A stretch of DNA of 64,000 bases from AC-32 sp963821495. Lineage in GTDB: Bacteria > Actinomycetota > Thermoleophilia > Gaiellales > Gaiellaceae. The translations under genes were made by a program, and so were the position numbers. The DNA lies in contig CAWGEA010000004.1 of the NCBI GenBank assembly GCA_963821495.1, positions 152,230 to 216,229 of the forward strand. The letters are read 5' to 3'. Each line of letters starts with the position of its first letter. The first letter of the stretch is position 1. The notes beneath the pieces were generated by a model. It was not told the origin of the DNA and made no database searches. It saw nothing but the letters and a program-made list of their open reading frames with translations. Positions 50,466 to 58,109 of the stretch are shown here, one piece after another.

Positions 50466-52328
50466 GTGGGGGGTCACGGCAGGGACGATCCTCTCTCGCT
50501 CGACCGCGAGACGATGCGGAAGCTCGGCTACCGCGCGATCGACCTGCTGGTCGAGCAGCTCGGGCGCGAGGGACCGCCACTGCGGCGCGCGAGCCCGGCC
50601 GACATGCGGAAGCGCCTCCACGGGCCCGCGCCCGAGACGCCCGAGCCGTTCGAGCGGATCCTCGAGGGGCTCGAGCGCGACGTGCTGCCGTTCGCGAGCC
50701 GGGACGGCCATCCGCGCTTCTTCGGCTTCGTCCCCTTCGCCGGGACATGGCCGGGCGCGCTCGGCGACCTGATCGCGAGCGCGTGCAACCTCTACGCCGG
50801 CTCCTGGATGGAGTCCGCCGGCCCGAGCCAGGTGGAGCTCGAGGTGCTCGGCTGGTTCAAGGACTGGATCGGCTACCCGCCCGACGCCGCGGGCTCGCTC
50901 GTCAGCGGCGGCTCCGCCGCGAACATGACCGCGCTCGCATGCGCCCGCGAGGCGCTCGCGGGGCCGATGCGCGACGACCTCGTGCTCTACGTCTCCGACC
51001 AGGCGCACTCCTCGATCGCGCGAGCGGCGCGGATCCTCGGCTTCCGGCCCGAGCAGGTGCGTGTTCTGCCGAGCGACGGGCGCTTCCGCCTCACGCCCGA
51101 GACGCTGCGGGCCGCGATCGAGGCCGACCTGACGCGCGGCCTGACGCCCTTCTGCGTCGTCGCCCAGGGCGGGGCGACGAACACGGGCTCGGTCGACCCG
51201 CTCGCCGGGCTCGCCGAGGTCTGCCGCGAGCACAGGGCCTGGCTGCACGTCGACGCGGCCTACGGCGGCTTCGCCGTGCTCGCGGACCCCGGCCTGCTCG
51301 CCGGCCTCGAGCACGCCGACTCGGTCACGCTCGACCCGCACAAGTGGCTGTACCAGCCGTTCGAGTGCGGCTGCGTCCTCGTCCGCGACGGCGGCGCCCT
51401 GCGCGCAGCGTTCGAGATCCTGCCGGACTACCTGCGCGACGCCAGGCCGGAGGCGGAGGAGGTCAACTTCTCCGACGTCGGCCTGCAGCTGACGCGCTCG
51501 GCGCGGGCGCTCAAGCTCTGGGTCTCGCTGCGGTACTTCGGAGTGGAGGCCTTCCGGGAAGCGATCCGCCGCTCGCTCGCGATCGCCGCCGCAGCGGCGC
51601 GGCGGGTCGAGGAGAGCGAGACACTGGAGCTGATGGCGCCGCCGTCGCTCGGCGTCGTCTGCTTCCGCCGCCGCGACCTCGACGAGTCGGCCAACGCCGG
51701 GCTCGTGGCCGCCCTCGAGCACAGCGGCACGGGCCTGATCTCGACCACGCGGCTGCACGGCCGCTTCGCGCTGCGGATGTGCGTGCTGAACCACCAGAGC
51801 ACGGTCGACGACGTCGAGGCGGTGCTCGCGTTCCTGGAGACGGCGCACCCGGAGGCGCGCGAGCCCGAGCACGAGCGGCACCCCGCGATCGTCAGCGGCT
51901 GGCCGGGCCTGCCTCACGCCGACCTGCCGTCGCTGCGCGAGCTGCCGCTCTTCGCCGGGCTCGAGCCGGCCCAGGCCGCGCAGGTGGCTGCGCGGGCGTC
52001 GCTGCGCGAGGTCGCAGCGGGCGAGCCGGTGATCGAGCAGTGGGACCTCGGTTCCGAGTTCTTCGTGATCGTCGAGGGCACCGCCTCGGTATCGGTCGAC
52101 GGGCAGAAGGCGCGCGAGCTCGGGCGCGGCGACTTCTTCGGGGAGCTGCGGGCGCTCGAATGGGGCGCGGGCTACGCGTACCCGCGCCTCGCCTCGGTGC
52201 GCGCGACCACCCCGCTGCGGTTGCTCGTCTTCCCGGAGGGCGTCCTCGCCGAGCTCGTCGAGCGGTACCCGTCGCTCGACCGCGCGATCCGCGAGGCGGT
52301 GGCCGAGCGGCTGCCGCGGCGCTCGTGA
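50466..52328 (+). CDS. PLP-dependent group II amino-acid decarboxylase fused to a cyclic-nucleotide-binding domain
   Basis: 620 residues from GTG 50466. Residues 1-470 are a DDC-type decarboxylase: FFGFVPFAGTWPGALGDLIA, SGGSAANMTALACAREAL, DAAYGGFAVL and PLP Lys293 in LDPHKWLYQPFECG. Residues 490-615 form a cNMP-binding-like barrel (LRELPLFAGLEPAQAAQVAA) with phosphate-cassette elements FGEL and PRLASV, separated by a longer insert than usual. Such enzymes make amines from aromatic or related amino acids. The fusion is unusual and suggests allosteric control. It is first of a coupled three-gene operon. Confidence 0.85.
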   Translation: MGGHGRDDPLSLDRETMRKLGYRAIDLLVEQLGREGPPLRRASPADMRKRLHGPAPETPEPFERILEGLERDVLPFASRDGHPRFFGFVPFAGTWPGALGDLIASACNLYAGSWMESAGPSQVELEVLGWFKDWIGYPPDAAGSLVSGGSAANMTALACAREALAGPMRDDLVLYVSDQAHSSIARAARILGFRPEQVRVLPSDGRFRLTPETLRAAIEADLTRGLTPFCVVAQGGATNTGSVDPLAGLAEVCREHRAWLHVDAAYGGFAVLADPGLLAGLEHADSVTLDPHKWLYQPFECGCVLVRDGGALRAAFEILPDYLRDARPEAEEVNFSDVGLQLTRSARALKLWVSLRYFGVEAFREAIRRSLAIAAAAARRVEESETLELMAPPSLGVVCFRRRDLDESANAGLVAALEHSGTGLISTTRLHGRFALRMCVLNHQSTVDDVEAVLAFLETAHPEAREPEHERHPAIVSGWPGLPHADLPSLRELPLFAGLEPAQAAQVAARASLREVAAGEPVIEQWDLGSEFFVIVEGTASVSVDGQKARELGRGDFFGELRALEWGAGYAYPRLASVRATTPLRLLVFPEGVLAELVERYPSLDRAIREAVAERLPRRS

Positions 52329-53953
52329 GAGCCGCAGGGACTCTCGGCGGCGTCGTCCGCAACCGCGAGCTGCGACGGGTCGAGCTCGCCTTCGCGGGCT
52401 TCAACGCGGCCGAGTTCGGCGTCTGGATCGCGATGCTCGTCTACGCCTACGAGCAGGGCGGCGCGACGACGGCCGGGCTCGTGGCCGCCGCGCAGCTCGT
52501 GCCCGCTGGGCTGTTCGCGCCCTTCGCGTCGGTGCTCGCCGACCGCAACGCGCCCGGACGGGTGCTCGCGGCGGGGTATGCAGGCCAGGCGCTCGCGATG
52601 GGCGCGACCGCGGCGGCGCTGCTCTCCGGGGCGCCTCCGGTCGTCGCCTACGCGCTCGCAGCCGTGGCCGCGACGCTCGTGACGGTCACGCGGCCGACGC
52701 AGTCGGCGCTCGTCCCCGCGCTTGCGCGCACGCCGGACGAGCTGACCGCGACCAACGTGGTCTCGGGATGGATCGAGAGCGTGAGCGTGCTCGTGGCTCC
52801 CGCGGCCGCCGGGGTGCTGCTGGCGGTCGCGTCGCCCGGCTGGGTGTTCGCGGTGATGGCCGCTGTCGCCGGCATCTCAGCCCTGCTGGTCGCCCGGATC
52901 CGCGGGCCGGAGCCGCTCGGGGACGCGCGGCCCACGCTCGAGGAGGCGCTCGCGGGATTCAGGCTGCTCGGACGCGAGCCGGCGGTGCGGGTCCTCGTCG
53001 GCGTGCTCGGGGCACAGTTCGTCGCGATCGGCGCGCTCGACGTGCTCTACGTCGTGCTCGCGATCTCCGTGCTCGACCTGGGCGGCTCGGGCGCGGGCTA
53101 CCTCAACGCGGCCTTCGGCGCCGGCGGCGTCGCCGGAATCGCCGTGACCGTGGTGCTGATCGGGCGGCGGCGGCTGCTGCCGCCGCTCGTGCTCGGGGTC
53201 CTCGCGTGGGGCGCGGCCTTCGTCGTGCTGGCAGCCAGGCCGAGCACCCTCTCGGCTCTGTTGCTGCTCGCGGCGGCGGGCGCCGGGCGCTCGCTGCTCG
53301 ACGTCGCGGGGCGGACGATCCTGCAGCGCTGCGCCCCGGCGGACGTGCTCGCGCGCGTCTTCGGCGTGCTCGAGGGCATCTCGATGACCGCCCTCGCCGT
53401 GGGCTCGCTGCTCACGCCGGCGCTGGTCTCGCTCGCGGGCGCGCGCTGGGCGGTCGCGGGGATCGGGACGCTGCTGCCGCTCGCGGTGCTCGTGACCGCG
53501 CGGCAGCTTGCCGAGATCGACCGCCGCGCTCCGGTGCCCGTCGTCGAGATCGCCCTGCTGCGCTCGCTGCCGCTGTTCGCCCCGCTCGGCGCGCCGCAGC
53601 TGGAGGGGCTCGCGCACGGCCTGGTCGAGACGCGGGTCGCGGCCGGCGAGACGGTCGTCCGCGAGGGAGAGCCCGGCGACCGTTTCTACGTCGTCGCGGA
53701 AGGACAGCTCGACGTCGCCTGCGAGGGCCGCGAGCTGCGGGCGCTGGCCCGGGGCGAGGGCTTCGGGGAGATCGCGCTCCTGCGCGACGTGCCGCGCACG
53801 GCGACGGTCACCGCCCGCACCCGCGCGCGCCTGTTCTCGCTCGACAAGGCGACGTTCCTCGCGGCCGTCGGCTCCCACCCGCGCGCGTCCGGCGAGGCCG
53901 AGCGACTCGTCGGCGAGCGCCTGCCGCCGCGGGAGGCGACAATCGCTCCGTGA
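52325..53953 (+). CDS. MFS transporter fused to a cyclic-nucleotide-binding domain
   Basis: 542 residues; GTG 52325 overlaps the decarboxylase stop. Residues 1-400 hold about 12 TM helices of the MFS_3/enterobactin-exporter type (ASVLADRNAPGRVLAAGYAG, then PTQSALVPALARTPDELTAT). Residues 405-540 are a complete cNMP-binding domain: LLRSLPLFAPLGAPQLEGLA and the canonical phosphate cassette FGEIALLRDVPRTATV with the conserved Arg. Export of the decarboxylation product is a natural guess, gated by cAMP or cGMP. Confidence 0.88.
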   Translation: MRAAGTLGGVVRNRELRRVELAFAGFNAAEFGVWIAMLVYAYEQGGATTAGLVAAAQLVPAGLFAPFASVLADRNAPGRVLAAGYAGQALAMGATAAALLSGAPPVVAYALAAVAATLVTVTRPTQSALVPALARTPDELTATNVVSGWIESVSVLVAPAAAGVLLAVASPGWVFAVMAAVAGISALLVARIRGPEPLGDARPTLEEALAGFRLLGREPAVRVLVGVLGAQFVAIGALDVLYVVLAISVLDLGGSGAGYLNAAFGAGGVAGIAVTVVLIGRRRLLPPLVLGVLAWGAAFVVLAARPSTLSALLLLAAAGAGRSLLDVAGRTILQRCAPADVLARVFGVLEGISMTALAVGSLLTPALVSLAGARWAVAGIGTLLPLAVLVTARQLAEIDRRAPVPVVEIALLRSLPLFAPLGAPQLEGLAHGLVETRVAAGETVVREGEPGDRFYVVAEGQLDVACEGRELRALARGEGFGEIALLRDVPRTATVTARTRARLFSLDKATFLAAVGSHPRASGEAERLVGERLPPREATIAP

Positions 53954-54909
53954 TCGACCCGCTCGAGCGCTGGCGGCAGTTCGGCGAGAAGCCCGACTAC
54001 GCAGGCCTGCTCACCTACGGCGGCGCGCCGTACACCCAGGATCCCGCGCAGCTCGCGGGATTCGACGTCGCGATCGTGGGCGCGCCGACCGACGACCTCG
54101 TCTCCGACCGCCCGGGCGCCCGCTTCGGCCCCCGCGCGATCCGCGCCGCCTCGTGCCCCGCGGGGCCGCACCTCGAGTCGAAGGTCGACGCCTTCGAGGA
54201 GCTGAAGATCGTCGACTTCGGCGACGCGGCCGTGCTGCCCGCCGACGCGACGCGGACGCACGAGGCGATCTTCGAGCTCGTCGGCCAGGTGCTCGATGCC
54301 GGGCTGCTCCCGATCGTGCTCGGCGGCGACCACTCGATCGCCGAGCCCGACGTCCGCGCGGTCGCCGCGCGCCACGGCCCGGTCGGCCTCGTCCACTTCG
54401 ACACGCACACCGACACGGGCAGCGAGGTCTTCGGGGTCGAGGTCTCGCACGGGACGCCGATGTTCCGCCTCGTCGAGGACGGGAAGGTCGCACCGAAGCG
54501 CTACGTCCAGATCGGCCTGCGCGGCTACTGGCCGGGCGAGCGCGAGTTCGCGTGGCAGGCCGACCAGGGGATCACGAGCCTGTTCATGCACGACGTGCGC
54601 GAGCTCGGGATCGAGGCGGTCGTCGAGCGGACGGTGGACGTGGTGGGCGAAGGGCCGGTCTACCTGACCGTCGACGTCGACGTGCTCGACCCCGCCTTCG
54701 CGCCGGGAACCGGAACGCCGGAGCCCGGCGGGATGACGAGCGGCGAGCTGCTCTGGGCGTGCCGCGAGGTGGCGCAGCGGCTGGAGCTCGTCGGCGCCGA
54801 GGTGGTCGAGGTGATCCCGACCGCGGTCGGCTCGGCCGACATCACCGCCCTCGTCGCCGACCGGATCGTCCGCGAGATCCTGAACGGGATCGCGCTGCGC
54901 CGCCGCTAG
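53950..54909 (+). CDS. speB: agmatinase/arginase (ureohydrolase) family enzyme
   Basis: 319 residues; GTG 53950 overlaps the MFS stop. Binuclear Mn ligands are all present: GGDHSIAEPDV, HFDTHTDTGSEV and LTVDVDVLDPAFAPGTGTPE. The N-terminal YGGAPYTQDP and GVEVSHGTPMFRLVEDG are agmatinase/guanidinobutyrase-like. It hydrolyses a guanidino compound to urea and an amine. Last gene of the operon; the real substrate (agmatine, guanidinobutyrate or other) cannot be fixed from sequence. Confidence 0.88.
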   Translation: MIDPLERWRQFGEKPDYAGLLTYGGAPYTQDPAQLAGFDVAIVGAPTDDLVSDRPGARFGPRAIRAASCPAGPHLESKVDAFEELKIVDFGDAAVLPADATRTHEAIFELVGQVLDAGLLPIVLGGDHSIAEPDVRAVAARHGPVGLVHFDTHTDTGSEVFGVEVSHGTPMFRLVEDGKVAPKRYVQIGLRGYWPGEREFAWQADQGITSLFMHDVRELGIEAVVERTVDVVGEGPVYLTVDVDVLDPAFAPGTGTPEPGGMTSGELLWACREVAQRLELVGAEVVEVIPTAVGSADITALVADRIVREILNGIALRRR

Positions 54910-54916
54910 CGGGCGC

Positions 54917-55222
54917 TCAGCGGCGCAGTGCCGGGTTCGCGGCAACCGCGAGCTGCACCAGCCACATCCCGACCAGCAGCATGTACGTCAGCACGGGCAG
55001 TGCGACGAAGAAGAGCGCGGCGAGCACCGAGAGCCTGGACGGAAGCCCGGGGACGGCGTGCAGCGCCGGAGCGAGCAGTGAGCCGATGACGACGGCCGCA
55101 GCCAGGTGCAGGCCCGCCCGCAGGAAGCTGCTCGGCGCCAGGCGCGGCAGGCGCACGGCGATCCAGGCCGCGATCAGCCCCGCGCCCACCAGGAACAGCA
55201 GCAGAAACGTGTCCTTCCCCAT
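54917..55222 (-). CDS. small three-helix membrane protein
   Basis: 101 residues with three or four hydrophobic helices (FLLLFLVGAGLIAAWIAV, AAAVVIGSLLAPAL, ALFFVALPVLTYMLLVGMWL). No family recognised. It converges on the ureohydrolase gene; the 78 bp between it and cofE hold only a weak 6-bp hairpin (55260-55278). Confidence 0.6.
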   Translation of the reverse strand: MGKDTFLLLFLVGAGLIAAWIAVRLPRLAPSSFLRAGLHLAAAVVIGSLLAPALHAVPGLPSRLSVLAALFFVALPVLTYMLLVGMWLVQLAVAANPALRR

Positions 55223-55300
55223 CTCCCGGCCCGATCTTCCCGCATTCCCGCTCTTTACGCCACCCCACCTGCGGGTGGAACCAGCAGTCCGAACGTCCAG

Positions 55301-56023
55301 CTAGCGGAAGAGGTCCCGTTCGGCGGGCATGACGAGCTCGCGCGCGGTTCCCTCGCCGCGCGCGTCGAAGCCTCGGATCACGGCCACCGGCACTCCCTCG
55401 GTCTTGCCCAGGACGAGCTCCGCCGCACCGGCGAGCTCGTCGGCGACCGCGATCACCGTCGCGTGCAGCTCGTAGCCGACCGGGTCGCGGGTCCCCTTCA
55501 GGTCGAGCAGCGGCCGGACACCCGCGAGGCCGATCGCGACGTCGGTCGTGCCCTGGCGCCAGGCGCGGCCGAAGGAGTCGCTGACGATCACGCCGACCTC
55601 GGCGCCGCTCAGCTCTCGCAGCCGCTCCCGCAGGCTCGCGGCCGACGCGTCGGGGTCGAGCGGCAGGAGCACGACCGTCTCCGGCCCGGGCGCGTTCGAC
55701 GAGTCGACGCCGGCCGACGCGCAGACGAAGCCGTGCCGCGTCTCGGAGATCACGAGCGGCGGCCGGCTGCGGACGACGCGCGCCGACTCGCGCAGGATCA
55801 CCTCGTGCCGCCGCGCGTCCTCGCCGCCGGCGAGCTCGCGCGCCCGCTCCGACGGCTCTACCTCGACGAGTCGCACCACGCGCCCTTCGGCCTTCGAGAC
55901 CGCTTTCTGCGCGACCACGACGACGTCGCCGTGCTCGAGCTCGGCACGCTCCGCGATCAGCGCCGCGAGGTCGTCCCCCGCGCGGATCTCCGGCAGCCCC
56001 TCGACGGGCCGGATCGAGATCAC
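55301..56023 (-). CDS. cofE: coenzyme F420-0:L-glutamate ligase
   Basis: 240 residues. IRPVEGLPEIRAGDDLAALI, VVVVAQKAVSKAEGRVVRL, VGVIVSDSFGRAWRQGTTDV and AVADELAGAAELVLGKTEG are the CofE/FbiB-N signature. It adds glutamates to F420-0 using GTP. It lacks the nitroreductase-like half of mycobacterial FbiB. Its ATG overlaps the npdG stop (ATGA); it is last in the cofC-cofD-npdG-cofE operon. Confidence 0.93.
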   Translation of the reverse strand: MISIRPVEGLPEIRAGDDLAALIAERAELEHGDVVVVAQKAVSKAEGRVVRLVEVEPSERARELAGGEDARRHEVILRESARVVRSRPPLVISETRHGFVCASAGVDSSNAPGPETVVLLPLDPDASAASLRERLRELSGAEVGVIVSDSFGRAWRQGTTDVAIGLAGVRPLLDLKGTRDPVGYELHATVIAVADELAGAAELVLGKTEGVPVAVIRGFDARGEGTARELVMPAERDLFR

Positions 56024-56640
56024 GGGAGGCCGGTGAGGCGGAGGCCCGCGTGGACGCCGAGCTGCTTGTTCACGTTCAGGATCACGGCGGTCATGCCCTC
56101 GAGCGCGCGTGAGTTCGCGAGCGGGCCGGCGTCGATCGCGCGGCCGGCGACCAGACGGCCGGCGAGATCGAGCGCGAGCTGCTTCGCGGTGGGCTCGTCG
56201 CCGCAGACGAGCGCGTCCTGGTCGGGCAGCTCCGGGCCGGAGAGGTCGATCGCCGAGACGGTCTGCAGGCCGGAGGCGACGGGGGCGCGCACCAGCGTGG
56301 CGAGCGTCTCGGCGAGCGAGCCCACGTCCAGCCCCGGGACGATCCCGGTGTCGGTGAAGCGGAGGTCGCTCGCGACGCAGAGCACGGGCGTCTCGCCGAT
56401 CGCCTCCGCGAGCGCGGAGCCGGTCTCGAGGGCGGCGTTCGACTTCGTCGCGAGCACGACGAGGTCGACGCCCTGGACCACCTCGTCGTTGCTGCCGCCC
56501 TCGACGCCGAACTCGAGGGCGCGCTCCTTCCCGCGCTGTGCGTCGCGCGAGCCGATGCGCACCTCCTCGCCGAGCTGGTGCAGCCGCCGCGCCAGCGCGC
56601 GGCCGAAGGTGCCGGTGCCGCCGACGATCGCGATCTTCAC
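56020..56640 (-). CDS. npdG: NADPH-dependent F420 reductase
   Basis: 206 residues; GTG 56640 overlaps the cofD stop. VKIAIVGGTGTFGRALARRL is the NADP Rossmann loop, followed by IGSRDAQRGKERA and VVLATKSNAALETGSALAE. Hallmark of Fno/NpdG: it moves hydride between NADPH and F420. Its place within the F420 biosynthesis operon supports the call and supplies reduced F420 to other enzymes. Confidence 0.92.
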   Translation of the reverse strand: MKIAIVGGTGTFGRALARRLHQLGEEVRIGSRDAQRGKERALEFGVEGGSNDEVVQGVDLVVLATKSNAALETGSALAEAIGETPVLCVASDLRFTDTGIVPGLDVGSLAETLATLVRAPVASGLQTVSAIDLSGPELPDQDALVCGDEPTAKQLALDLAGRLVAGRAIDAGPLANSRALEGMTAVILNVNKQLGVHAGLRLTGLP

Positions 56641-57558
56641 CGCAGCGCCCCCGCGGTCTCGAGCACGGCCTCGGCCACGCGGCGGCGCGCGTCCTCGTCG
56701 CCCATCAGCGTCCGGGTGACGATCAGCCGTCACCTCGGCCTCCTCGTTCGCGTCGGCCTCGTCGATCACGAGCGCGTCGATCAGCCCCTTGTAACAGTCT
56801 GTTACCTGCTGCGGTCCCGTGCCGCCGGCCAGGCGCGCCAGCATCCGGTCGGCGGGGCCGCGGACGGCGCGGCCGGCGATCAGCGGGCTCACGGCGACCG
56901 CAGGCACGCGGCGGCGCTCGAGCGCCTCGCGGATCCCCCGCACGGCGAGGATCGGGCCGATGCTCACGTACGGGTTGCTGGGCGCGATCGCGATCAGGTC
57001 GGCCTCCGCCAGCGCCTCGAGCACCCCGGGCGCGGGCCGCGCGGCCTCGGCTCCCTCGAAGCGCACGCCGTCCACCTCGTCCCGGTGTCGGCGCGCCACG
57101 AACCACTCCTGGAACGGAAGCTCGCCGACCGGCGTGGCGAGCCACGTACGAAGCCGCTCGTCGCTGGCCGGCAGCAGCGCCGGCTCGAGACCGAAAGCGA
57201 GCGCCAGCCTGGCCGTGACCGCCGAGAGCGGCTCGCCGCGGCGCAGCGCCTGCGTGCGGACGAGGTGCAGCCCGAGGTCGCGGTCGCCGAGCCGGAACCA
57301 CGTCTCGCCGCCGAGCTCGCCGACGGCCTCGAGCGCGTGCCAGGTCTCGTCGGCGCGGCCCCAGCCCTTCGCGTCGTCGAGCCGCCCGGTGAGGGTGTAG
57401 AGGATCGTGTCGAGGTCGGGCGAGACGTGCAGCCCGAGCACCTCGACGTCGTCGCCCACGTTGCCGACGATCGTCAGCTCGGCCGGGTCGAGCGTCTCGG
57501 CGAGCGCGAGCGCCAGGCGCGAGCCGCCGAGCCCGCCGGCGAGGACGACGACCCTCAC
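56637..57558 (-). pseudogene. cofD: 2-phospho-L-lactate transferase, with a 1-base insertion near the 3' end
   Basis: From GTG 57558: VVVLAGGLGGSRLALALAET, GDDVEVLGLHVSPDLDTILY, LIAIAPSNPYVSIGPILAV and TDCYKGLIDALVIDEADANE are CofD hallmarks; it joins the phospholactate moiety to Fo. Near 56729 the frame shifts: the true C-terminus LIVTRTLMGDEDARRRVAEA lies in another frame and ends on the npdG GTG. The span of 922 bases is one more than a multiple of three; removing one G (ACG[g]CTG) gives about 306 residues. Confidence 0.85.
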
Positions 57559-58109
57559 CGCGGCAGCCCGGCGCGCAGGGCGTCGAGCGCGGCGGCGGTG
57601 CGCGGGCCGAGACCCGCCTCCAGCCGCTCCAGGTCCTCGAGCGTGTCCACGTCCTCGCTCAGGTTCGGAATCGCGGCGAGGGACGCCGGCACCTCGAGGC
57701 GCTCGGCCCGCGCGAGGAAACGGTCGGCGCTGTTCGGCCCGTAGACCGGAGCGAAGAGGTGCGGCGCCGCAAACGCGAGCGCGTTCGTGGTCCCGTCGGC
57801 GGCGGGAACGAGCGCGAGGCCGCCCTCGGGGAGCGCGCCCAGCAGCGCGAGCAGGTCTCGCGGCCGCACGCACGGCAGGTCGGCGTTGACGACGAGCACC
57901 GGCCCCTCCTCCACGTGGCGCAGCGCGGCCTCGACGGCAGGGCCCTGGCCGCCGGCCTCGTCCGCCACGACCACCTCGCCGACGGCCTCCGCCGCGGCGC
58001 GCACGTCCTCGAACATCGCCTGCGCGAGCCTGGCGCGAACCTCGTCGGGAGCCGGGGCGAGCCGCTGCTTTGCCGTTTCGCCGCGGAAGGGAACAACAAC
58101 GGTCGGCAT
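57555..58109 (-). CDS. cofC: 2-phospho-L-lactate guanylyltransferase
   Basis: 184 residues. TVVVPFRGETAKQRLAPAPD, VLVVNADLPCVRPRDLLALL, TNALAFAAPHLFAPVYG and SEDVDTLEDLERLEAGLG match CofC, which activates phospholactate (or PEP in actinobacteria) with GTP. It is first of the F420 operon and overlaps cofD by GTGA. Its ATG shares two bases with the ATG of the divergent PHP gene (GCATGC). Confidence 0.9.
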   Translation of the reverse strand: MPTVVVPFRGETAKQRLAPAPDEVRARLAQAMFEDVRAAAEAVGEVVVADEAGGQGPAVEAALRHVEEGPVLVVNADLPCVRPRDLLALLGALPEGGLALVPAADGTTNALAFAAPHLFAPVYGPNSADRFLARAERLEVPASLAAIPNLSEDVDTLEDLERLEAGLGPRTAAALDALRAGLPR

